Source: Hanleya hanleyi
Taxonomy: Eukaryota; Mollusca; Polyplacophora; Lepidopleurida; Hanleyidae
DNA: 64,000 nucleotides
Assembly (NCBI GenBank): GCA_036873755.1
Contig: JAVTVY010018901.1
Coordinates: 16,468-80,467 of the forward strand
Reading direction: 5' to 3'
In this document: positions 13,901 to 25,900 of the stretch, in pieces
Numbering within the stretch: the stretch's first letter is position 1
How the letters are laid out: each line of letters starts with the position of its first letter
Program-made: the position numbers and the translations under genes
The notes under the pieces: model-generated
Database searches by the model: none
Told to the model about the DNA's origin: nothing
The model's input: only the letters and a program-made list of their open reading frames with translations

Positions 13901-16900
13901 AGAAATCACCAAGCCACTCAACACCGGTATGCGCCGCTATTTCTCTCTGATGTACGACGGGTCCAGTTCGGCAAAAACTATGGAGGAAAAGGAAGTTTAT
14001 GTTATAAAGACATGTGAGTCGGGAAAGCCAGTGTTCCAAGTCATGTCGCTGGAGGAACCAGAGGATACCAGTGCGCCCGGTTTGAAGCAATCCCTCGACA
14101 AAAGCGTGGAAAAACTAAACTTTACGTTCGATCGTAAAAACCATCAAGTTGGGAACGGCTGTGACGGGGCGGCAGTCAACATTGCGTTGTTTCGTCTTGA
14201 GCGAGAAGAACTGGGCGAACATTTAATTCTGGGGTGGTGCGCGAATCACAAAACCGAACTCGGCATTCACGATTCCTTCAAAAACGCAGAGCTGAACAAG
14301 GCCAGTGAAGACTTGGCTAGTAATACATATTATCTCTTCAAGAAGGCAAACCTGAAGTGGCGCCTCTTCAAACGCCAGGCCAATTTCATGAATGCAAAAT
14401 GTTTGAAGTTCAAGAGAATATCAGGAACGCGATGGGTTGCACATCAGGTGGATTCGCTGAACAATTACTTGAGAAATCTGCCGACATTCCTTGGTTTTCT
14501 TCACCACTCAAAACTCAAACAGAAAGCGGAAATAACCTTTGACTAACTTTTGACATGCGCATATCGCGAACGTCCTGACCAAAAACCTTTTGCAAAGTGA
14601 TGCGTGATTGGCTTATTAAGACACAACGAGCACGATCATTGGTTCATCATCTGTTACTGGGAAATCAGCGAGCACGTGTTTCTCTGGGCGGGCAATTTGT
14701 ACCGACGAGAGCTGGGGGAGATCGGCGTATGTGACATGCAGCCTCCGTCTTTTGCTCGAGCGATAATCCTGTTAAACATTTCTTGTGTCGCCTCTTTAGC
14801 GATGGCAGGCATTCCGAAAGGAAACAAAGTGGAGTTGAAAACTTTCAACAACTGGGGAACAGCCGTTCAACAACACATCGGTTTTACAACAGAGGAGAGG
14901 GATGATCGGCAGTACGTCCAGTGGGTCCAAGAAAGATGAACCCGGTAAATAGATTTGAATAGAATTGTATATTCTAAAAATAAACAATGCCATCATTGCG
15001 AAGCAGACGAAAAATAGTACATACCAAGTTCAAAATATTTAGAATAATTTACATACATGTACGTTAGAAATTAATTAAAAAACTGAAAAATTACATAAAA
15101 CTGATAAATATATTCCATTTAAATTATACTAGTAATAGTTGAACAGAAAATTTGAAAAAAAAAGTTCAAATCTTTGAAATAATCATAGATTGTGGAAGAT
15201 ATTTACAATTGTTTTGGTTAATTAGTTTGTTTAGTTGCGACTCTGGCTTGACAGTTGGTGATCTTCTCCAACTGGACGGAGAAATACGACTCCAGACTCC
15301 TGGCCTTTGTGGTATTGTTTTTCCTTTGTCATGTTAATGGACAAAACTTTCCAACATATACCCATATTGAGGTTTGTAGTGTTGTAGGTGATTGAACTCC
15401 TTTCAAATGTGCCTATCGGAAAAAAAAATAAAAAAAAAAAAAAAAATTGCCTACCTACCTAGCTACCCATCTTTTGCAATGGTCCGTTACCTGAAACAGG
15501 CATATTTTTAAGGATGGCCTAACCTCATAAGTATATTGGATTAGTATCATACCTTGTATATGAGATATGTTACAACTCCTATCATTCACTTTGTTAGTTC
15601 ACAGAGCTTGATTTGTAATGTGTCACGTAAGTAACTTTCTGAATTACTTACGTGACAGAGTACATATGAAGCTCTGTGAAGTAAATTTTTCTTCTTGTCT
15701 GACTGAATGAGTAAACTTCGAGGTAACTGTCACAAATGTTACTTACGTGACTGACGTGAAATGGCCCAGTCACAGAATGTCGTCTTCAGTCACAGAATGT
15801 CGTCTTCAGTCACAGAATGTCGCCACTCAGTCACCAGCTGTCTGACACCATGGATGGTACCAATCTAGCTCACACTCACAGCCTATTTCTTCTAAGTATT
15901 CAGACGGCAAAGCTTAACATCAGACTACTGTGGAGAGAAATTCTGCCATTCTACAAATTTCAGTAGCTACCTTTGCAGTTCTTGGGATAAATAACATATC
16001 CATGCCTCAGTATTTAGTCTCAGTTGACATAAAGATGGATTTTATCTGCTTCAAAGTCTAAAAATGCTGTTCGAAAAATTAGAAGAAATAGGGTACTGTG
16101 GTATAAACAATGAGTTGAAATAGAATGTTAATGGGCCAGTTCATAAACTTCATTGTATCAAATTTTGTTCTCTGCACATTAAAAAATGATGACCACTCAT
16201 GATTTTAACATTATTCCTATTCACAATCAAGTTGCATGTAAAATGGTAGGCCCATTGAAGGTCTGTTGATTTACCCCACTTCCCCACCCCCCACCCCATG
16301 TGCCGGACCATCCCTACCCAGTTGTTAATAGGGATGGACCACCAAATGTTACTAGAAAAACATTTTCCAATGTCAGTTAGGGATATACTGAATGTGTGGC
16401 AAACCTTTCCAGCTGGAAACTTGAACATCTACCAAGCTTGAACAGCTGACAGAGATTGACATTGTCAGATTTTTCACTTCATTTAAAACAAAATGCTTTA
16501 GCATTTGATTATCTGAAATTGTTTGTGATACATGCAACCCTCGCAATTGGCGTCGGCAATCAGCACTGCCGACGCAAAAGCTGACGTAAAATCATTTCAC
16601 GTCGGCATTTTTTTTGCCGAAGCAACATGGACAAGTCTGGCTAGATTTTGTCAAGACTCAGTGAAAAACTAACCTCCCACGGTGACAACGGTGTCGACAA
16701 AAGGCCGATAACCTGACTTCCAGGGTCTCTGTATCATTGTATATTATTTAACAATAAATTGTAACACTGGTCTGGAATGCACCTGTCATTGTCTCCCATT
16801 TGATACAACGCAAGAACATTGTTCAGTTCAAGCCAGCCTGCTGTGAGTCAGTGTATGGTGTGACACTGCCCAGCTGTGAGTATTGAGTGAGGGTCACAAG

Positions 16901-19900
16901 GGAAGGGCTGTTGATGTATAGTTATTTGTCTCGGATGTAAGCGTTTCAATTCACCGACTGATGATGGTCGACCACAAGATCGGCGATCGGCAAATCATCA
17001 GAAAAATAAAGAACAACAACAATGATAAAGTTTATCAACAAACGTTTTATCTTATTATTTAAGTTATAAATAATATCCGCTGTCAACCTCTCTGTTTTGC
17101 CACACTCGTTTGGAACCTCCTTCTCCAGCAATATGAGGAGAGACGTGCTAAAATTAGATTCTTGAAATTCCGACACCAACAAGTGTATCAGTACATGTGT
17201 TTGCTTGGAATACTTTCTGTCGCATTCGTGCTCCAATATGGTGAAGAAAGAAACCGTCGAAAAGTGGGGATTAGACTGTCTGGAATTTATTCTTGCCGAT
17301 GACGGAAAAACCGTCCAAAAAATTTATTGTACTGTTTGCAAGGAATATTCTGAAAAAATGAGTATTACACGTGGTTTGAAAGGAGCGGTCTCTGTACTTG
17401 TCGACAAGTGGATAACAGGGACAGAAGTGATCAAGAAATGTAATGCTGTCGATCATGTCACAAAATCTGCGGTACACAGACAAGCAGTACTCGCGCTCGC
17501 ACAACAAGGCCAGGCTACCAATACAGGCGCCGAGAGTGGCTTGGAACGACAAACGACGATTCCCGAGAATGTGATAAAAATCACCGCTACTCAACGAGCC
17601 CAGCTAGTCAGAAAATTTCAACTTCTACATTATCTGGTGGTGCAGTGTAAACCATTCCGAGATTTTGAAAACTTTGGCAAGTTCGAAAAGGATGTTCATA
17701 AAGTTGACCTTGGATCGGGATACCTGACGACACATGCGGCCCGAACTATGTGTCATTTCATCGCGCAGAATATCAGGCAGGAAGAAATCACCAAGCCACT
17801 CAACACCGGTATGCGCCGCTATTTCTCTCTGATGTACGACGGGTCCAGTTCGGCAAAAACTATGGAGGAAAAGGAAGTTTATGTTATAAAGACATGTGAG
17901 TCGGGAAAGCCAGTGTTCCAAGTCATGTCGCTGGAGGAACCAGAGGATACCAGTGCGCCCGGTTTGAAGCAATCCCTCGACAAAAGCGTGGAAAAACTAA
18001 ACTTTACGTTCGATCGTAAAAACCATCAAGTTGGGAACGGCTGTGACGGGGCGGCAGTCAACATTGCGTTGTTTCGTCTTGAGCGAGAAGAACTGGGCGA
18101 ACATTTAATTCTGGGGTGGTGCGCGAATCACAAAACCGAACTCGGCATTCACGATTCCTTCAAAAACGCAGAGCTGAACAAGGCCAGTGAAGACTTGGCT
18201 AGTAATACATATTATCTCTTCAAGAAGGCAAACCTGAAGTGGCGCCTCTTCAAACGCCAGGCCAATTTCATGAATGCAAAATGTTTGAAGTTCAAGAGAA
18301 TATCAGGAACGCGATGGGTTGCACATCAGGTGGATTCGCTGAACAATTACTTGAGAAATCTGCCGACTTTCCTTGGTTTTCTTCACCACCAAATTCAATC
18401 ACCGTACAACAAAACGATGAAAGATGCCAAGCCCACTTTGGAGGGTCATCTGAAGGCCGCATCTCGGTTGGAAATCCTACTCTACATGGCCGTCAAGCGT
18501 GATTTGTTAGCCTATCTGTCGCCGTTCTCGCAGCTGCTCGAAGGAAAACAGCTACTTGCACCGGAAGCATTAAGTGCCATGAAAAGTGCGACCCAAGTCA
18601 TCTCCAGGATAAAACAAATTTTGGACGACAAAGGAAGTGCTGGCTTCTACACGGAGGGGCTGTTTCCAACGCTTGCTGACCTGGTCCTACCTTACCTGGA
18701 GAACACCGACGACAGTCTTGGCCTTCCAGTTCGTAGAACAAGAGCTGATGAGACTTCCTCTGCTGACCTCCAGATGTTTCATGGCTATGGGATGACGACT
18801 GGGTTAGATGCAGCTTTCAACAAGGTATTTATCTTTTCATGTATCCATCCATTCACTTATTTAATTCATGCAAAATTTCATTCATGCTTCTTTCATTCCT
18901 TCTTCTTTCATTCCTTCTTCTCTCGGTCATTCTTCTTTCTTTCATTCTTCTTTCACAGTTTTTGTGAATTTGATTGATCAATCGTTTTCCAGTTCTAATT
19001 TCTGTGAATGTTTTTTTTTATTCTCAACCTCATTTCTCAGTTGGTTCAACTCTAAGCTCTTTCTGTTTTCTGTAACTGTGAATAAAACATACTGACTCAA
19101 ACCTTCACTTTAGTGTTATATCTGGTCTTGAAGAGAACTGCAATTTCGTGATACAGAAACAATTAATACAAATATTGGGATTCCTCATGTTTTATTAGGT
19201 CACTCGAGAGATCAACGAAGTACTGAGATACTTGGAGGAAAACCTGACTGCCAGATTTGCGGAGTTCCTGGACAGCCCAATTTACCATGCCGCAGCAGTC
19301 TTCTTGGACACGAAGAGCTACCAGTTCAATTCCATCGATGTCCTTTTTGAAAGTGCTACGATAATAGAGAGACAATTCTCTTCACTACTCCAGGCAAATT
19401 CCTGTGAGATCGAAAAGCTGCGCCAGGAGTTCACTTTTCTCCACAATCATGTAGTTACATTCCTGTCAAAATCTAAGAACGAACAGGCCTGGCAGCAGCT
19501 TTTCGCCTCTCAGTCTGCATTAGCAGTATCAAACATTCTGCACATTGCTGAGATATGCATTGTCATACCAATCAGCAGTGCAGATGTGGAACGAATCTTC
19601 AGTGGATTCACCCGAATCATGGCAAGAAATCGTCTTTCATTAAAGCATGAAAGTATTGAGGATGAACTAATTGTCAAATCAAATGACTTTGAACATTTCA
19701 ACCCTGCCAAATATGACACTGTTGTGAATGACTTCTTAACCAAACATCCAGATGGAAGGGTCAGGGCACATGCCCCGCGCCCTTCTGGTTATATTGAGCA
19801 CAGACGACGACAAAAACGAAGTGGGCGACAGTTGCAAGGCAGTTCACAGCCATATCGGAAGACAAACTGTCTCTTCCTACCTGCTGAAATGGAGGTTGGC

Positions 19901-22900
19901 GAGGTAGAAACGGAGCCTGAAATGGAGGCTTCTAGTGATCAATCTGATGTTTCAGATTCTGAATACACAGTCGATGACATTGAGTTGGCAGATCTTGTAT
20001 CAGAATCCTCAGATTCTTCTTCCGACTCTGAGCATGAGATGTAAAGTTCAGCTGTTTTGAATGACTCGGTGAACTTGTACATGTGTGCATGCAGCAGTAA
20101 CTTCTGTACTAGTCAATATCATGTTCATTAAAACTTGTTGGAAACTGAAAGTAATGATTGTTGTCATGTATGTTTGGTAATGTTAGGTCATGAGGCACCT
20201 ACATGTTTATGTAGGCAATAAAAAATAAAATGACACAGGATTCCAATTAAACTTTATTTAGTGTATAACAGTACATAACCAGCAACCGAACACTAATGTG
20301 AAGACATGCAGGCATTAATCAATATCAAATTACTTTTAAAAAAAAAATGCCGAGGCAAACTGTATTTTTGCCGAAGCAAATTGATTTTGCCTCAGCATTT
20401 TTTTTGCCGAGGCCATTTTCTGAATTGCGAGGGCTGTACATGTAACTTCTGAAAATATTGTCATTTTGCCGACTTAAAAAAAAATTAAATGGAAGAGAGA
20501 CAAATGTGTATGTTTGGCCTTGGAAAAAATGGATTAAAAAGTTTATTCCGAGCCCTTTGAAATATCTGTACGAATAGAAAGACCTCTACTTTGTGGTGTT
20601 TCATTCACAAAGAGTGCCATGGCTGAAATATTAGTACAATTGCACAGTGAAATCTTAGAGTATTAACATCATCATAAATGTGTGAGTCATTTAGTACTGA
20701 GCCAGTCACACCCAAATATGTGATGGTAAACAAAATCGAGATGGAAATCATGAAGCATTTCCATTATGCAACTTCTAGAAATGTACAGATGGAAATAATT
20801 CCACATTACTATTTGAGAGATGTGAACTATGTATAAACCAACTTGTAGATATCATCGATGTTAAGCGATTCTATACACATTTGGATGTAATCAGAAGTCA
20901 AGAGAATAGACAGTATGTCTTGGTAGCAAGAATTTGAAAGTATTTGTATGAATTTGTTGATTGGTCCGTTGGGATAGCAGAAATGGTGATATTTATACCC
21001 CTCTGCACAGGCTTAATAGGGGGTGTTTTATGTAGAGGGTTCACTACATGCCATGGCACTATGGGTAAATTATTGGGCCAAGAGGTTTTGAGATAAAACT
21101 CCGGAAATTAAAGTTTATCTTTCACAGATGTGGGAGAACTGTTTATCTTCATTTTTTTCCTGAAAGTTTGATGGATGGCTGGTGGATTTCATCAACATGA
21201 TCACCATCTTCAACTTCTATTCTTGTGTGGTGTAATGTATAGCTTGGGAGACATAACATACATCTCTACATTATGAAAAGTGAAAAGCAGAAAAGTGAAT
21301 AAAATATTAATTTGTGATCAAAATTCCTCAAAATTATAGGTTTTGTCATTCAAGAGACCCCAGCATGATTGCCATTAAAATGAATGCTGCATGGTACAAA
21401 TCCCACAATCACAGTACTATGTGGATGTTGAGAGTTGGAGCATATCTGAACAAGTGGTCTATTACATCTTTCTCTATCTTCATATGCCTGAGTCAAACAC
21501 TAAGCTCACACATACCCACCCTGACCAAATATTACATGGCTTGTCCTGAGAGAATGGCTTGGTAAGGTCATATATCTATCAATATTTTGCGGCACATATT
21601 CGTAAAGCACCCCTGTATGACTTACTGAAATTTCAAACCTGATTGGCTATTCATCAGAAATGGACATTCCCATTTGAATTAAGAGGAATATAACCAACAC
21701 ATGCCATATTTGGGAATCAAAGAAAAACCTCTCTGCCTGGTCGATCAGCTCTATCTTGATTGCTTAGATCTTTGTGTATGACATAACATGCGATTCTGGT
21801 GTGAAGAATTTACCCCATTCACATTCAAGGGATAATGACATTAACTGTATTATTCAACTTGAAACATGAAGATGACTCACTGGAATGATGTTCAGACTTT
21901 ATGAATGGCCATGTTTGGTTTATCACCATGCACCCAATTTTACCAAATTAATTGCCCAATTATTGCCTTCATATACAATCCCTGAGCACTGTCGAAGTTA
22001 ATTAAGTCAGCAATTTGTTTTTTAATTTGTGAAATCCTATATTTGCCACTGGAATTAAACAGCTGCAGCATTCATTTCATGGACATTTTAGAAACAGGGA
22101 GAGTGTGCCACTTTTATTTATTCCCCCGTTGAAGGTTTGTTTACTACATAGGTAAACACAAGATAAATATTCCCTAAATTATTACTAAATCATGTACATG
22201 TATGTATTATAAACCAGCAGTTGCTGAAGGGAATGTATCAACTATTTGGTCTCAGTTTTGACAAGGAAAAAAAAAATCCACCATACAGCAATACTGATAA
22301 CCACAGGTTTTAGAGGGGGTGATATATATCTGTCTCGTATCAATGACTTTCTGATTGCTTACTAGGAAAAATATATAAAATGGTAGAGATACTATATTTG
22401 CCAAATTTTAACCGATCTGCAAATTAAGGGCTAAAAACGCATCAACTTACACAGGGTGTTTTCAGAAAGTGCCTGTCCAACCGCTCCTGTCGCTGTCATC
22501 CGCCATTAGCAAGGCGCGGTGCCAGTGGTGATTGATAGTGTCTCGCGTTCTCTCGTGCGAGTTCATTCGCGAATCGGGAGCCCTTGGGTACGAGCGATGG
22601 AGCGATATTAAACACCATCAACATGGAGCACGAGTTGGGGGAAATTCTACGCACGTTAGCCATGCTGCCTGCATGACCAGTGGAGATGTGAAACAAGCCA
22701 ACGATGTTAATAATGAAACGAAGAATTAGCTTACGCTGATTAAAGGGGCTATTCGAGTATATTGCCCGTCTATTTTATTGAATTAATCTGATTATTCCAC
22801 CCGTCACGAGTTCTCGCCTGCCCGTCATTTTCGATCGTTTGAAAAAGTCACCTATCTAAATTGACGGGCGGACGGGTCGCTAGCCAAGTCACTGAACTTA

Positions 22901-25900
22901 CACTCCTAGTTTGCTGAAATAATGTACATAGTGTATCTGTTATATATTAGTACTGTGTTGAATAGTTTGTTTACGACAAAAGAAAATGTTTTGCCAAAAT
23001 GTGTAGGCACCATTGCATACATTTTTCATGGGAATTACTTTGTTAGTATACTATTATGTTTATACTTGTATAGCACTACTATAATTCACCACGTTCTGTT
23101 TGTGTGAGGCGTACCACCGCAGTTTCAGTCACAGACTAAAAAATTTAATCGGGAAAAGCATCTGGGTTCAAGAAGAAAAGCTGAGTGTAAAATAAATTTT
23201 CAAAAATAGTTGAAAAAGATGTCGAATGCCCAATTGGTGGGCAGGCACCCTAACTGGTCAGTTTTTGTTGCATATTGTAACCAAGTGCCAGGTGACAAAC
23301 TGAGATGTCTAAATCACTGAATTACATATAGCTGTTAAATATCATATATATTCTTTATTGTAGACTGACATCTTTTGTAAACTATTTCACTTGTGTGTTT
23401 AAGCTGCAACCTTGCCTATTTGTATCAGACATCTGTTGTTTACTGAACTGAACCCCTGGGTTGTCATATATGTATTTGGGAACAATGGTGCTGCCAAGTC
23501 ACAGATATTGTCTGACAACTCAGCATGTAGAACTCGTTTAGGCCAGTCCAGTAATTATTGTATCTTTGATGTCCTACTGTTTAATTGAAATCATATCCTG
23601 TCATTTTAGCATAAAACCACTAGTTTGTGAATGTTAGTCAGTTTGGGGCCAGCTCGAGAAGAGACAACATTGATCTATGTTAAGTCTGGTACCCAGCTTT
23701 CCGGAAAGACATTGTTAGACCTTTAATCTACATGTAAGTTATTACACAGATTCTACAGAGTGGAAACCACATGTTATGAGAGGAAAACCTTTTAAGAATC
23801 TGTTATATTGTACATGATTGCACACCAGGATTTACCGGAATTATATGTTAAAGTTGGAACTGTCTTCTTGAAGTTGGAGTTTACTTTCATTCTATACTTA
23901 TTGAGTGTCACTAGGGTTAAATGCTAGCTCCCCCCAAATAACCCTTTGTGATAACCAGTCAGTCAACCTGGTTATAGTTGGTGTGAGAACCCATGGGCTT
24001 GAGTGGATTCTATCTTCACTCAACTTTTCCGATACCTCAACGTTTGCTCGCATCCTGTGAATAACACCTGAAGACTTCAAGATGGTTCCAGAGTTTATAC
24101 CAGAAGCTGTCGCTGATGTGCTGCAAATGCTAGGACTTTCAACTTTACCTTCAACATGGAACATTCAAGAGTTAGAATGCAAAATACAGCTCAACTTGAC
24201 ATGGAAGAAACCAGAAGGTACTGTACATGTAAATACAAGTAGCCCTGTTATGCAAACTAAACCTCGTTCTCACAAGTCGTCAGCTAAACGTCTGCGTGAT
24301 CAGAGGAGACTTGAACAGTATCTCCAGAAGAAAGATATTGAAAATCAAAGTAGCGCCAGTAATTCAACAGCCCAGGATGAAGATTTCATGGAGGATGTAC
24401 ATTCAACTGTGAGTATAGTTTGTCAAACACAACAACAATAACTGTCCACTTCCAAACTCCCACATACATATAACAAATCTTGTGAATGAGGAATCACCTG
24501 TGAGCAAGATATCATGTATGACAAGCCAGGTAGATTTTGGATATCCAAAATCACTTGTCTCAACTGAAGTTAGCAGTTTCGTGGACTACAGACCAGCAAC
24601 AAACATTGAGGTTATTGATTCTACCAGCCAGACAAACACTGTTTCTGGTCACTCCATAGAAACACAGACAGAAACCATTCCGGAGAATCCGCACAACTCT
24701 AAATATGGCATTAAAGTACAGGACATACGCCCTCAAGAGTTTATGGCATTACGCTATGCTAGTTGTGCAAGATACCTTTTTTGGTCCGATTCGAAAATCC
24801 AATATAGCCACCAGGCAGCCATCTTGGATTTCCCTATGAAACCTTGTTATTGCAATTTCTCAGGAACTACAGCATGGATCTTTCTCAAATTTGGTACACA
24901 GGTTCCCCTTGGGGTCTAATTGTGCAAGATGCCTTTTCTGGTCCGATTCGAAAATCCAATATGGCCACCAGGCAGCCATCTTGGATTTCCCCATGAAACT
25001 TTGTTATCGTCATTTCCCAGGAAGTACTGTATGAATCTTTCTCAAATTTGGTACACAGGTTCCCCTTATGGTCTAGTTGTGCAAGATACCTTTTTCGGTC
25101 CAAATCAAAATCCAATATGGCCACAAGGCAGCCATCTTGGATTTCTCCATGAAACCTTGTTATCGCGATTTCTCAGGAACTACTGCATGGATCTTTCTAA
25201 AATTTGGTACACAGGTTCCCCTTTGGATCTAGTTGTGCAAGATACCTTTCCTGGTACGACTTGAAAATCCAGTATGGCCACCAGGCAGCCATCTTGGATT
25301 TACCCATGAAACTTTATCGTCACTTCTCAGGAACTACTGCATGGATCTTTCTCAATTTTGGTACACAGGTTCCCCTTACGGTCTCGATATGCAAGATGCA
25401 TTTTTCGGTCCGAATCGAAAATCCAATATGGTCACCAGGCGGCCATCTTAGACTTCCCCATGAAATTTTGTTATCATGATTTCTCAGGAAGTACTGCCTG
25501 GATCTTTCTCAAATTTGATACACAGGTTCCCCTTGTGGTCCAATTGTGCAAGATACCTTTTCTGGCCCGATTCCAAAATCCAATATGTCCATCAGGCGGC
25601 CATCTTGGATTTCCCCATGAAACTTTGTTATTGCGATTTCTCAGGAACTACTGCATGGATCTTTGTTAAATTTGGTACACAGGTTCACCTTGTCGTCTAG
25701 TTGTGCAAGATACCTTTTCTGGTCCAATTCGAAAATTCAATATGGCCAACAGGCGGCCATCTTGGATTTTCCAATCAGGATTCAGGAACTTTCGAAGTTT
25801 CAACATTACTGCGCGGACCGAATCCCTTCAGTATTAAGTATTGTACCATCTTACTATTTTCGAGCATGGTATCTTAAAAGAGATATCTCAAAAAAATAGC

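Larger units (their letters stand above)
10628..14511. repeat. Tandem duplication, left copy (3.88 kb)
   Basis: Nearly identical to 14512-18395, with an offset of 3884 bp that becomes 3882 after a 2-bp indel near 11518. I counted about eight substitutions. The unit covers half of the TIR/foldback element, 0.9 kb of flank and the first 1.86 kb of the hAT element. The junction at about 14511 joins the transposase gene after LGFLHH to 'aaactcaaacagaaagcgg', which also occurs at about 10629. Confidence 0.9.
16535..20436 (+). mobile_element. hAT DNA transposon, complete
   Basis: 3902 bp. Ends CAACCCTCGCAATT (left) and AATTGCGAGGGCTG (right) are inverted copies with one mismatch. TACATG stands directly outside both ends (16529-16534 and 20437-20442). 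Typical hAT duplications are 8 bp, so this is a 6-bp match or a decayed 8-bp one. Subterminal repeats of the form TGCCGAGGC/TGCCGAAGC cluster at both ends (16553-16625 and 20346-20415), as expected for transposase binding sites. It encodes one two-exon transposase without a stop. Confidence 0.85.

Noticed and set aside
22496..22729. Short gene or promoter in the CpG-richer patch
   Set aside because: Open frames on both strands overlap, no splice-consistent continuation and no known motif; evidence too thin to call.
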